A stretch of 64,000 bases of DNA. It comes from Panopea generosa. Taxonomy: Eukaryota; Mollusca; Bivalvia; Adapedonta; Hiatellidae. Every line of letters begins with the position of its first letter. Position 1 is the stretch's first letter. Below the pieces are notes generated by a model, which was not told the DNA's origin, did not search any database, and was given only the letters and a program-made list of their open reading frames with translations. Positions 44,001 to 54,290 of this stretch are shown in pieces. Location of the stretch: the NCBI GenBank assembly GCA_029582155.1, contig CM055895.1, forward strand, positions 10,702,544 to 10,766,543. Direction: 5' to 3'. The translations under genes and the position numbers were made by a program.

Positions 44001-47000
44001 ATATAATACATATCCTGTATTGTGTTGAAAATGGCGTAAAACCCCATTAAAAAAAATTTTTTTAACATTAAATCTAATTCTAAAATAAATGCTACTGGTA
44101 AAACTAAATATTAAATAGAATAACATCTCACTGCATTATTCATTTTCAAATTAATTATTGCTCTTTAGGCCAAACTTTAAAAAAATATTTGTTTGCTGTG
44201 CTCCAACCCAGTATTTTTCATGTGGGTAGGTAGATAGCTAATTTTTTTCTCTCCAAATTTTGATTTTTGCATAGTCATTTTAAAGAAAAATAGACATAAA
44301 TCATAAAACATGCTTTGAATGTTAATAAAAAAAATTTGGGTACCGGTAGCTGCAGTTTTGAGTGAATAGGTAGGAGCATGGCAAACAATATATTTTTTAA
44401 GGATGGCCTCATTGTCTGTCTACCATGTACAATCAATTGGATTAACTGCGACATATCTTGAGTATTTTTATTAGAAGGCAATTCAGAATTGCAGAGAAAG
44501 AAATTGATTGAATGCACATCTGTATATACCATAGAACTACATTTATAGATATAAATATACATATTTCTTCTGCCAGGTGTATAGATACCAAGTGTTGTTG
44601 TCCCTGATGTTGTCCAGCCAGACAAAGGATCAGATCACCTCCGCAGCCGTGTCACGACTGAGACAACACGGTTGTAATGTAGACAACATTCTTGCCACCT
44701 CAGATAAAGTCCTAGGAGATCTCATATACCCTGTTGGCTTTTGGAAGGTAATGGAAATTATATTCATATCAATGACAATTAAAATCATTTGTTGAAAATA
44801 TTCATTGAATATAAATCATCAAACTTCAAAATCTAGGTTTCGAAGTTTGTACAATTAAAAATATGAAATACTAGTACATGTAGTTCATTTGTTATAGGGA
44901 CCTCCATGGCCAAGTGGTCTTAGGCTCCATCTCATGATCACTTACCTCTCACTGCTAAGGTCGTAGGTTCGAGTCGCATTCGTTCCAAAAACTTTATATG
45001 AGAAAGTTTCCAGTTACTTGCGGAAGGACGGTGGTTCTACTCAGTCTGACTCAGTCTGAGGTCTTCCTCCACCAGTAAAACTGGATATGCCATATATAAC
45101 CTGAAATGTGTTGTAAATGGCATTAAACCCCATTCATTTGTTAAAAAATGCAACTTCAATTAAAATAAGTCAAAGTTACTATCAAAATTAGCAAGACTTA
45201 AAAATCGAAGTCTATGCAGTTGCTTATAATTTGTAGCTGGTCCTAAGGAACCCGTATACTATTTGACATGTACATTGTATCTGTGACCATTAATCCATTG
45301 ACTTAAGATGCTAAAACTATAACAGTGTATTAATGTTCCAATTGGCCATCGATTATAACCAAAATTACAGACTGATCTGAAAGCAATATAAAGAAGCAAT
45401 TAATAATAATCTTGTAAAAGTATTCCCATAATTATCATCTCCTGGATTACTGGTGATGATTTTGCCATAATTATCATATAAATAATGGTAAATATTTTGC
45501 CATAATTATCATAACACCTTGATTACTAGCAATGATTTTGTCATTGTTTTTATCATATATCCAGGATTACTAGTAATGATTTTCCGATAATTATCATATC
45601 CCAAGAAGATCTGGTAATGATTTGCTATGATTATCATATCACCATGATTACTATCAATGATTTTGCCGTAGTTATCATATCTCCATGAATACTGATAATG
45701 ATTTGCCATAATTTTCATACCACCTTGATTACTAGCAATGATTTTGTCATTGTTACCATATCTCAAGGATTACCAGTGATGATTTTTCTATAATTACATC
45801 AGCAGGGTTACTAGCAATGATGTTATCATAATTATCATATCAGCAGGAAAACTGGTAATAATTTGCCATGATTATCATATCACATTGATTACTTGCAATG
45901 ATTTTTCCATTATTATCATGTCACCAACTGATGATTTTGTCATTGATATCATATCACCAGGATTACTGGTAATGATCTCCCCATGATTATTGTAATGTTT
46001 TCCCCAAACTTATATAACACTGCAAGTGTATGAAATGTGTTAACATTTTACTAATTCAGTTTATGTGCATTTTGTAGAAAAAGATTGACTACATCAAAAG
46101 AACAAGTGAAATATTGAGAAGTCGGTATGATGCGGACATTCCAGCCACGGTGGAGGAGCTATGTAAACTGCCAGGGGTTGGGCCCAAGATGGCCCACCTT
46201 GTCATGAAATGTGCCTGGAATCAGGTGACAGGTTAGTCATTTTTCTGTTTTGAACAGGATCATAAATCTCAGGTGAGTATAATATATATGCAGGGCTTTT
46301 CATCAGAAAATTGGGAAGAGGCCTTGGCCTCTCAAATTGGGAAATTCATGCGCGATAATTGCCCATTTTGGGAAAAAGACATTTTATTGAAAGATGGACA
46401 GTGTATAAATTTGAACAGTATTTTCAACTAAGTAATTCCAGTCTATGGGATGGATGACTTCCAAGCAACGCACCAGTTGAAACAAAAGCTGTTTCAGTAG
46501 ATACACCTTCTCCGAAAAGCTCACAATATTTACAAATACAACCTTTCCTTTTTGGGCTGAAGTATAGCCATGTGTACCTGTTTTCATACTGAAGGAGACA
46601 TTGTTTCCTGCCATCAAAATTTGAAATTTCTGGTTCACATTGAATGGTAGAATCTGTTACAACAGGAAGAGAGTTCACTTTAACGGGCTGTTCTTCAGTG
46701 TTGGATATATTACTGCAGCTTGGGACAGTGTCATTGTCAGTGCCAATGGCCTCCTCGGTAGCTGTTGATTGATTTACGATACTTTCAGCCTCAAGTTTTT
46801 TTTACACCACAATCAAACAACATTTTTTGACTTTCCTTTGAAAGAAACTGATGTTTAATGAACTTACTATAATATTTCTTATTGGATGACATTTTTAATC
46901 AGAGAAAATCAACCGGAGGTAAACATCGTTAAAAAAAACAGAATAATTTACCTCCTTGTAGTCTAGATCATTGAGGACGCTTGCTTTCTAAAAGGTTGTC

Positions 47001-50000
47001 TTTGCAGAGTTATGAGTCGAATGTGTTAGAGAGGCGTTGCCGATGATCTAGACTGCTTCCCTTGAGAAAAGCATAGACTAAATTCCAAACCACAGAATAT
47101 TACGGATTAGACTGGTTACACGTAACCTGCATGTACGATTGCCGCGCTATAGATGCTTTTAGGCAAATAGATACCAGACCAGCGCTTTTGGCGGATATGT
47201 TGAAATGTAAACAAAACGTAGAGATTTTGAGAAATCTTAACTGGCTTATTTGGGAAGTTTCTCTGCCACAGTTGGGAAAAAATAATGCATTTTTCAATTG
47301 GGAAGTGGCTGAATATCGGTCTCTGTTATATAAGGATGAAAAGCCCTGATATGGCAATACTTTGCCTTTGTGACCAGAAGTTAATTTTGTTCTCTAGAAA
47401 AAAACGGGGTCGAAAACCAGGCTGACTCATGAAGCAGAATCTACATTTATTATATACCTATTAATACAACCTGGATTCAACAGGATTTCTACAGTGTGGT
47501 AAAGTGTTCCATATAGATCACCTACTCAAGTTTTTAGGATTACCCTCTGTCCCACGTCTGGCCAGTGTCCATCCAGCCGTCCGGACAAATTACTAAAAAA
47601 GTATCCAAGCTTAGTTTTTCAAACTTTGCATGTGGATAGAGGAAAATAGGGAGATAATGTGGGTCATTTTGTTTTTCCAGTCTGACAAAAGTTGGGGTTG
47701 CTATGGCACTAAATAAGTGAAATTACAGATACAACCTTGATCCTGTGATAACAGAAAAAGTGCGGATAGAGAGAAATATCATACAGATCCTTTAGTTATT
47801 ATTTCAGCAGATAAAAACTTGTGATTGGTATGGCAACAACCACATTTTGCTTATAGCACTGCAAATCTTATGTCACCATTTATAGGAAAAAGTCCTCAAA
47901 AACACTAATTTTTTGTACGTTAACAAATTCCTACCTGTGAACTGGTAGGGGACTTATGTATTGCTTGCAATACTCTGCTGTCTTGTTTCTTATGATGTTG
48001 ATGTTGTTTGTTGATTGTGTATCTCAATGACTTGGTACTAAAAACAAAGAGGTATGTAATAAAATGATACTAAACGTTTACCAGCATCATCTCATGAATA
48101 TATCAAATCAGCTAATTCCCCTCAAGACTTTGCCTCTCCTGTGACAAATTCACTAGAAATGATACGAGTAACCAAGTTTGTATAGTAACAATCTTTATGT
48201 ATACTTCTTGATATACGACTAATATACGATTAATACTGATCTTATTAATCTGGAAAGTATGCTTTTTGTTAAGTAGGCAGCAGCTGTAAAGTAAAATGTA
48301 GGTCCAGAACGTCTGACATCACTATTTGTTAAGTAGGCAGCAGCTGTAAAGTAAAATGTAGGTCCAGAACGTCACACATCACTATTTGTTAGGTAGGCAG
48401 CAGCTGTAAAGTAAAATGTAGATCCAGAATGTGTCACATCACTATTTGTTAGGTAGGCAGCAGCTGTAAAGTAAAATGTAGATCCAGAACGTCTCACATC
48501 ACTATTTGTTAGGTAGGCAGCAGCTGTAAAGTAAAATGTAGGTCCAGAACGTCTGACATCACTATTTGTTAAGTAGGCAGCAGCTGTAAAGTAAAATGTA
48601 GGTCCAGAACATCACACATCACTATTTGTTAGGTAGGCAGCAGCTGTAAAGTAAAATGTAGGTCCAGAATGTGTCACATCACTATTTGTTAAGTAGGCAG
48701 CAGCTGTAAAGTAAAATGTAGGTCCAGAATGTGTCACATCACTATTTGTTAGGTAGGCAGCAGCTGTAAAGTAAAATGTAGGTCCAGAATGTCTCACATC
48801 ACTATTTGTTAGGTAGGCAGCAGCTGTAAAGTAAAATGTAGGTCCAGAACGTCTGACACCACTATTTGTAAGGTAGGCAGCAGCTGTAAAGTAAAATGTA
48901 GGTCCAGAACGTCTCACATCACTATTTGTTAAGTAGGCAGCAGCTGTAAAGTAAAATGTAGGTCCAGAACGTCTCACATCACTATTTGTTAGGTAGGCAG
49001 CAGCTGTAAAGTAAAATATAGGTCCAGAACGTCACACACCACTATTTGTTAAGTAGTCAGCAGCTGTAAAGTAAAATGTAGGTCTAGAACGTCTGACATC
49101 ACTATTTGTTAAGTAGGCAGCAGCTGTAAACTGTCACTATTAGACCGTGTGTGCTCTCTAGCACCTGCATTTTTCATTTGATCATCACTACACTTGCACA
49201 GTAGTTATATAACCATTATCTTGGAAAAGTTCTTGAAATGGCCAAATCGGATTACTGTTGTCAGAGCTCTGGCCTTTGAAACATTAAAAAATGCAATGTT
49301 TGACCTTGTGTGCACTCTGTCACCTGCAAAAATTGTTGTCTTTGGCATTGTCTCCTCTACCACAGGAGAGTGATTTAGGGCTATTATGGCCCTGTTGTTT
49401 TTTTAATTCAATGGTTTTGTGATACCTATCAATTTCCAGTGTAATAAAATGTGAAGAAAAAGAGAACTAAAGTTCTACTTCTACATCCTTTATCATTTTG
49501 TAGGTCTGGAGTATTCAAGGGAGATACTAGTGGTGTGAGTCCAAAAGTTCTTTGTTTAAAAGGTACCTGAGTGAGGCATTGTTCTCTTGTGAATGAAATT
49601 TTCATAACCTCTGCTTTAAAAAAATGTTAAAAGCATAAATTTAAAGATAATTATCAAACAGTAATGTTATAGAGTAGTATACATGTACATATATCTCCAG
49701 GTATAGGGGTGGATACTCATGTACACAGAATATCTAACCGGCTAGGATGGGTAAAAAAGATGACAAAGCAACCGGAGGACACGAGAAAGGCTCTTCAAGA
49801 TTGGTTGCCAAGGTAACAATTTACAATAACATTTTTTTTTTCTCAGGATATTCAAATTGTCAACTCTTTTCAAATGAATATTAACATTCCTACACTTGTA
49901 TTTGAGCAGTTATAACAGAAATGTATTTGAAATTTAAAAAGGGCTATTTGATACAAAAATGTATAAATCATATTATCAAACCAATTTACATCGTAAGTTA

Positions 50001-51864
50001 CATCAAAGGTTATGATAGTTTGCTGATATTAACTTTCATCTTGTTTGGTTTCAGGGAACACTGGGCTGATATTAGCCATCTTGTTGTTGGGTTTCAGGGA
50101 ACGCTGAACTGATATAAACCATCTTACTTGTTGGGTTTCAGGGAACACTGGACTGATATTAAACATCATCTTGTTTCGTTTCAGGGAACACTGGACTGAT
50201 ATTAGCCATCTTTTTGTTGGGTTTCAGGGAACACTGGACTGATACTAACCATCTTCTTTTTGGGTTTCAGGGAACACTGGACTGATATTAACCATCTTGT
50301 TGTTGGGTTTCAGGGAACACTTGACTGATATTAACCATCTTCTTGTTTGGTTTCATGGAACACTTGACTGATACTAACCATCTTCTTGTTGGGTTTCAGG
50401 GAACACTGGACTGATATTAAACATCATCTTGTTTCGTTTCAGGGAACACTCGATTGATATTAACCACCTACTTGTTGGGTTCCAGGGAACACTGGACTGA
50501 TATTAGCCATCTTCTTGTTTGGTTTCATGGAACACTTGACTGATACTAACCATCTTCTTGTTTGGTTTCATGGAACACTTGACTGATACTAACCATCTTC
50601 TTGTTTGGTTTCAGGGAACATTGGACTGATAATAGCCATCTTCTTGATGGGTTTCAGGGAACACTGGACTGATATCAGCCATCTTGTGTTGGGTTTCAAG
50701 GAACACTGGACTGATATTTACCATCTTGTTGTTGGGTTTCAGGGAACACTAGACTGATATCAGCCATCTTGTGTTGGGGTTCGGGAAACACAAGACTGAT
50801 ATCAGCCATCTTGTGTTGGGTTTCAGGAAACACTGGACTGATATTAACCATCTACTTGTTGGGTTTCAGGGAACACTGGACTGATATTAACCATCTTGTT
50901 GGGTTTCAGGGAACACATGACTGATATTAGCCATCTTCATGTAGGGTTTCAGGGAACACTGGACTGATATTAACCATCTACTTGTTGGGTTTCAGGGAAC
51001 ACTGGACTGATATTAACCATCTTGTTGGGTTTCAGGGAACACTGGATTGATATTAGCCATCTTCATGTAGGGTTTCAGGGAACACTGGACTGATATTAAC
51101 CATCTACTTGTTGGGTTTCAGGGAACACTGGACTGATATTAACCATCTTGTTGGGTTTCAGGGAACACTGGACTGATATTAGCCATCTTCATGTAGGGTT
51201 TCAGGGAACACTGGACTGATATTAACCATCTACTTGTTGGGTTTCAGGGAACACTGGACTGATATTAACCATCTTGTTGGGTTTCAGGGAACACTTGACT
51301 GATATTAACCATCTTCATGTAGGGTTTCAGGGAACACTGGACTGATATTAACCATCTACTTGTTGGGTTTCAGGGAACACTGGGCTGATACTAGCCATCT
51401 TGTTGGGTTTCAGGGAACACTGGGCTGATATTAGCCATCTTGTTGGGTTTCAGGGAACACTGGACTGATATAAACCATCTTCTTGTTTGGTTTCAGGTAA
51501 CACTGGACTGATATTAGCCATCTTCTTGTTGGGTTTCAGGGAACACTTGACTGATACTAACCATCTTCTTGTTGGGTTTCAGGGAACACCGGACTGATAT
51601 TAACCACCTTCGTGTTTGGTTTCAAGGAACACTGGACTGATATTAACCATCTTCTTGTTTGGTTTCAGGGAACACTGGACTGATATTAACCATCTTCTAG
51701 TTGGGTTTGGACAACAAACATGTTTACCTGTTAACCCGAAATGCTCCCAGTGTCTCAATAAAAAGGTTTGCCCATTTGGAAAACTACAAATGAAATATGG
51801 CAGCCCCAAAAAGATGAAAATGGAAAACAAAAAGGATGTAAAGAAGGAGATCAAAGCAGAGTAA
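41045..51864 (+). CDS. NTHL1: Endonuclease III-like DNA glycosylase / AP lyase NTHL1, complete, six exons
   Basis: Exons: 41045..41149, 43366..43791, 44577..44747, 46078..46231, 49701..49812 and 51669..51864 (TAA). All junctions are GT-AG with consistent phases (1164 nt, 387 aa). The enzyme removes oxidised pyrimidines and nicks AP sites in base excision repair, in nucleus and mitochondria. Visible: an Arg/Ser/Thr-rich start ([16 protein letters not shown]) that could target mitochondria; a Lys-rich, disordered-looking region (about 36-140) that makes it longer than the ~305-residue human protein; [17 protein letters not shown]; helix-hairpin-helix [11 protein letters not shown] with catalytic K271; [10 protein letters not shown] with catalytic D290; and Fe-S ligands C341-X6-C348-X2-C351-X5-C357. 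The C-terminal tail is Lys-rich. In-frame Met codons exist upstream of 41045, so the start is the least certain point. Introns 3, 4 and 5 carry tandem arrays; the one in intron 5 copies the last acceptor. Confidence 0.95.
41235..41930. other. NTHL1 intron 1, decayed DNA-transposon-like sequence
   Basis: Contains AGCAGGGGCGGATCCAGTG at about 41242, a motif often seen at ends of decayed DNA transposons. Further on are several ATTGGG/TTTGGGGAAAA motifs and GAATATCGGCCC, which resemble the subterminal parts of the hAT element at 46291. No termini could be paired. Confidence 0.3.
41989..42154. mobile_element. Palindromic MITE (family M2), copy 1 (NTHL1 intron 1)
   Basis: The left end has GCCATTATAGATTAATTGCT then GATTATCATCC. 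The right end has GGATGATAATTTAGCAAATA then TTATGGCCT, i.e. imperfect ~35-bp terminal inverted repeats. TA flanks both ends (41987..41988 and 42155..42156), as in Tc1/mariner-type elements. The interior is G/T-rich with GGGTTGGGGAGGA and GTCGGGGGCAGCATGAAAA. Confidence 0.75.
42727..43040 (-). mobile_element. tRNA-derived SINE, family E (NTHL1 intron 1)
   Basis: Minus-strand head GACCGCAGCGTGGTCTAGTG, anticodon-arm-like TTCCGCCTCGCATACGGAA and B box GGGTTCGATCCC give a well preserved tRNA-like shape. A ~240-bp body follows, ending in a (CAA)n tail (the TTG run at 42729..42742). Single copy in the window. The head could be called as a tRNA, but the body and tail argue for a SINE. Confidence 0.82.
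43835..44056 (+). mobile_element. Degraded family A SINE (NTHL1 intron 2)
   Basis: B-box remnant GTGGGTTCAAGCC, then GTTTCTACTCGG and the terminal GTGTTGAAAATGGCGTAAAA with an A-rich tail. It starts about 45 bp after the exon 2 donor. Confidence 0.65.
44897..45142 (+). mobile_element. tRNA-derived SINE, family A, copy 5, best preserved (NTHL1 intron 3)
   Basis: Plus-strand copy that shows the family clearly. Head GGCCAAGTGGTCTTAGGCTC, B box GTAGGTTCGAGTCGC, core CCAGTTACTTGCGGAAGGAC, GGTGGTTCTACTCAGTCTGA, GGTCTTCCTCCACCAGTAAA, 3' end GTGTTGTAAATGGCATTAAA. About 245 bp. Confidence 0.92.
45425..45985. repeat. Degenerate 40-43-bp tandem array, about 13 copies (NTHL1 intron 3)
   Basis: Units contain GATTACTAGCAATGATTTTG followed by CCATAATTATCATATCACC, recurring about every 41-43 bp with substitutions and indels. 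It ends about 90 bp before the exon 4 acceptor at 46078. Confidence 0.88.
46291..47348 (-). mobile_element. hAT-like DNA transposon remnant (NTHL1 intron 4)
   Basis: Perfect 14-bp terminal inverted repeats CAGGGCTTTTCATC (46291..46304) and GATGAAAAGCCCTG (47335..47348) bound 1058 bp. ATATG is repeated directly at both outer ends (46286..46290 and 47349..47353), shorter than the 8 bp typical of hAT. Ends contain several ATTGGGAA motifs. It holds only an N-terminal transposase fragment, so it is an internally deleted, non-autonomous copy. Confidence 0.8.
46424..46892 (-). pseudogene. Transposase N-terminus (TTF/BED-like zinc finger) of the hAT remnant, frameshifted
   Basis: Starts at ATG 46892..46890 ([15 protein letters not shown]) and changes frame at a homopolymer of about eight T near 46797-46804. 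It then runs open to 46424, with [20 protein letters not shown] followed by CELFG. The W-x-x-F-SP-x-KKG-x-x-C-x-x-C-x-LFG pattern is typical of the TTF-type zinc finger at the start of hAT/ZMYM-like proteins. The RNase H-like catalytic core and dimerisation domain are missing. Confidence 0.7.
47349..48264. other. NTHL1 intron 4 sequence
   Basis: Contains a possible decayed R3-like stretch (GTCCATCCAGCCGTCCGGAC near 47566). Nothing else is recognised. Confidence 0.35.
48265..49130. repeat. Exact 60-bp tandem array, 14.4 copies (NTHL1 intron 4)
   Basis: Period exactly 60 bp without indels. Unit landmarks: AAGTAGGCAGCAGCTGTAAA, GTAAAATGTAGGTCCAGAAC, then GTCTGACATCACTATTTGTT. Variation is concentrated in the GTC(T/A)(G/C)ACATC segment. 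Because 60 is a multiple of three, a 121-codon frame stays open on the minus strand; this follows from the period and is not evidence of coding. Confidence 0.98.
49131..49700. other. NTHL1 intron 4, distal part
   Basis: Nothing recognised. It ends with the exon 5 acceptor atctccag at 49700. Confidence 0.35.
50043..51712 (+). repeat. Splice-acceptor minisatellite: ~39 units of the NTHL1 last-exon boundary
   Basis: Units of 40 or 43 bp read TTGTTGGGTTTCAG / GGAACACTGGACTGATATTA / ACCATCTTC. That is the 3' splice site plus the first 11-12 codons of exon 6 ([11 protein letters not shown]). The last unit is the genuine exon start (acceptor 51667..51668, exon from 51669). It differs at CTAGTTGGGTTTGGACAA, where the gene continues into the Fe-S ligands. 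About 32 of 38 upstream units keep a CAG acceptor; others read CATGG, CAAGG or CGGGA. Between about 50850 and 51360 the units are organised in a 126-bp trimer. Confidence 0.97.
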
Positions 51865-52037
51865 ACTTTGGACATATATTTAATCTTGTATCTGTGATAG
51901 ATGCAGTATTATAAAATGACTTTATGATGGTCAGAATGTTCGACAAAGAACTGAAGTGTTATAATATTATAGATTAAAACAAAACTGATGCTTCTTAAAC
52001 AACTTTTATCTATAATCAGAAATTGTTGGGTTTTTTT

Positions 52038-52043
52038 AATAAA
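52038..52043 (+). promoter_or_regulatory. Candidate NTHL1 poly(A) signal AATAAA
   Basis: First canonical hexamer downstream of the NTHL1 stop (51862..51864), about 175 bp into the presumed 3' UTR. Another AATAAA-containing stretch is at about 52210. Neither is proven. Confidence 0.45.
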
Positions 52044-53510
52044 TGTATTTTTGTAAGAAATTATTACATTGTAGAAAAAAAAAATTTGCTTTTTGCACAC
52101 CTTCTATTTGTATCAATAACCATAACCAGAAAAAGATATTGCTGTCAAAATTCTCCCTCTCAAGAACAGATCTGTCAAATTTGTTCATGATGTGATATAC
52201 TGTAGAATCTAATAAATAAGCGTATGCACTTTAAAGTATTAATTTTAGTGACTCTTTTATGTGCTTATTATTGGTAAGGCTTATACTGAACCTCTAAACT
52301 ATACACCTATATTTGATAAGCGCTTATACATAAGCCATATGCACCAAATTTCAACATTTTGATTATGAAAGTAAAATACTAAAACTTGTACCGACATGTG
52401 CTGGTGTTACCTCTGTTTATTTTATAACTGATTTCACAAATATAAAATTTATCAAATGTAAAAAAAATATAAACATGAACAAGTTCAATAGAGTTCAACA
52501 CAGTTTTAGGTCCGCGTCTATGTTGCTTTATTTTGATCAAGATTGATAAAAGATGCCAACGGGATATCATCTTCATCACTGTCAGCCGTATCAGAATATG
52601 CATAGTTGATCCGATCTTGTGCCAAACCACCAGTGTTTGATATTTAATCCTTTAGCGGGCAATTCTCAAAATTCAGTTTAACCTTTTCTCCATTAACGGA
52701 TAGAACACCGTGTGTTAAAATTAAATTGTTTACAAGTTTTATATTGATTGCTAGTTTTTATGAAACCAATAATCTCCACTTTTTTCTCTCGAGAGTATGG
52801 TTTTCTTTTTAAAGGAGTGTTATCTATGATTAATGTTCTCAGAATGGCCACAAACAAACTGTTAGGTATAACAACTCGAGCAATAAACTAACATCTTGTT
52901 TTGTGTTTATATTCATGAAAAACTATTCAAACAACACGATTATCGGAGCTTAATTACCAGATTCTACAGTAAACTATTCTTAAATAAAGGGATTAAAGTT
53001 TCTCCTAGTCAAGGGGTTGAGATGTATAGGAACCTGACATCTAAAACATTGCAAGATCATAGCACATTGCCACAAAGGGGCTGGGATATATATAGGGGGA
53101 CTAATTTTCTACATAGGAATGGTATGGTAAACTGCGTTTCCATTTCATTGTAAATAACATTTTGTCCAGAAACATTGGGCAGGGGAGTTGAAATGACTGC
53201 CCAAAATGGTTTATATTTTGGAATTTCAAAACAAACTATCATGTAGGGTTGGACAGGCTACTGAGACTGAACTGAAACTCATATTAAAAAATACGGGTAC
53301 ACACTCTCATCTGCAATAAAAATTCCAAATAATTACACATTAGTAATTAAAAGGAATGAAACGACTATTCCTTCAAATCTTATATTGACAATTAGTAAGT
53401 AGCCACCATATTTATTTATGGAACCAACTTCTCCAGTATACATATTGCCCAAAATAATTTCCTTTTAAAAATATAAACACTGAAGAATTTTGGTTACTTT
53501 GTGATGAACA
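52044..53510. other. Intergenic, nothing recognised
   Basis: AT-rich sequence downstream of NTHL1 without a supported gene. Confidence 0.35.
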
Positions 53511-53514
53511 CCAG

Positions 53515-54290
53515 TCCCAAAAATAAGAGACCCAAGGGCCGTAATGGTCACCTGTTTGTTCTTGATGATATAAAGCTATATGAATCTATTTTCCATCTTT
53601 TGTCAATAAAGCATAAGCACTTTAGCAATAACAAATCACACCAAAAACCATTGAAATGAGTCTTATTTAGTCATCAGATATTATGTTTTTTTGCCATTTT
53701 CTTTTACATAGATTTAGTAAAGTAGGCCCCACCCCCAGGGCTAAACCGTGAGACACGGACATGCAATCCACAATATTTATAAAGGACCCATATTTGACAT
53801 AATCATGCTCACCATTTGTTTCCCAGAGCTTCCTATAGTAAGAAGTTTACATTAAGTTTGACTGTTTTGGCCCCTTCCCCCCCATTTGTAGCGCAGTGCA
53901 CCCTTGGAGAGTTTGTATAATATTACTACCCTCATTTAATTGCAACTTCCACCAAATAGTTTCGAATTGAAACATTATCTTTTTAAAATTGTTATTAATG
54001 TTCTTTCCAAACAGTAATTTTTTTTCCTGTCATATATAAACTGAGTTATAATTTACTGAAAAATCATATTTCAATTCCAAAACATGCAAAAGTAAATAAA
54101 TCTCAATATTGAAAAACAATAAATAATAACCTCACTGGTAACGATAATGGTATTGTTAATATACTGTTTCATCTTGTTAGTATAGGTACCATACCGTATC
54201 GTTTCTTTAATAACAGTATCCAATCCAAGTACTATGGCCACTTTAAGCCAGTAGTGTTCTCAGACCCTCTTGGGCCTCTTTTGATATTAA
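53515..54290. repeat. Candidate terminal-inverted-repeat element
   Basis: The left end has AATAAGAGACCCAAGGGCCG. The right end has ACCCTCTTGGGCCTCTTTT, whose complement resembles the left end. The left end also resembles the R3 start at 25090. A ~770-bp non-coding element is plausible, but the ends are imperfect. Confidence 0.35.

Noticed and set aside
48612-48977. 121-codon minus-strand open frame with a repeated peptide
   Set aside because: It is produced by a 60-bp minisatellite whose period is divisible by three. It has no start context, lies in an NTHL1 intron and is antisense to it.
50043-51660. The acceptor array as a coding expansion of NTHL1
   Set aside because: Units of 40 or 43 bp shift frame, and TGA/TAA codons inside each unit close the reading frame, so it cannot encode repeated [11 protein letters not shown] peptides in one chain.
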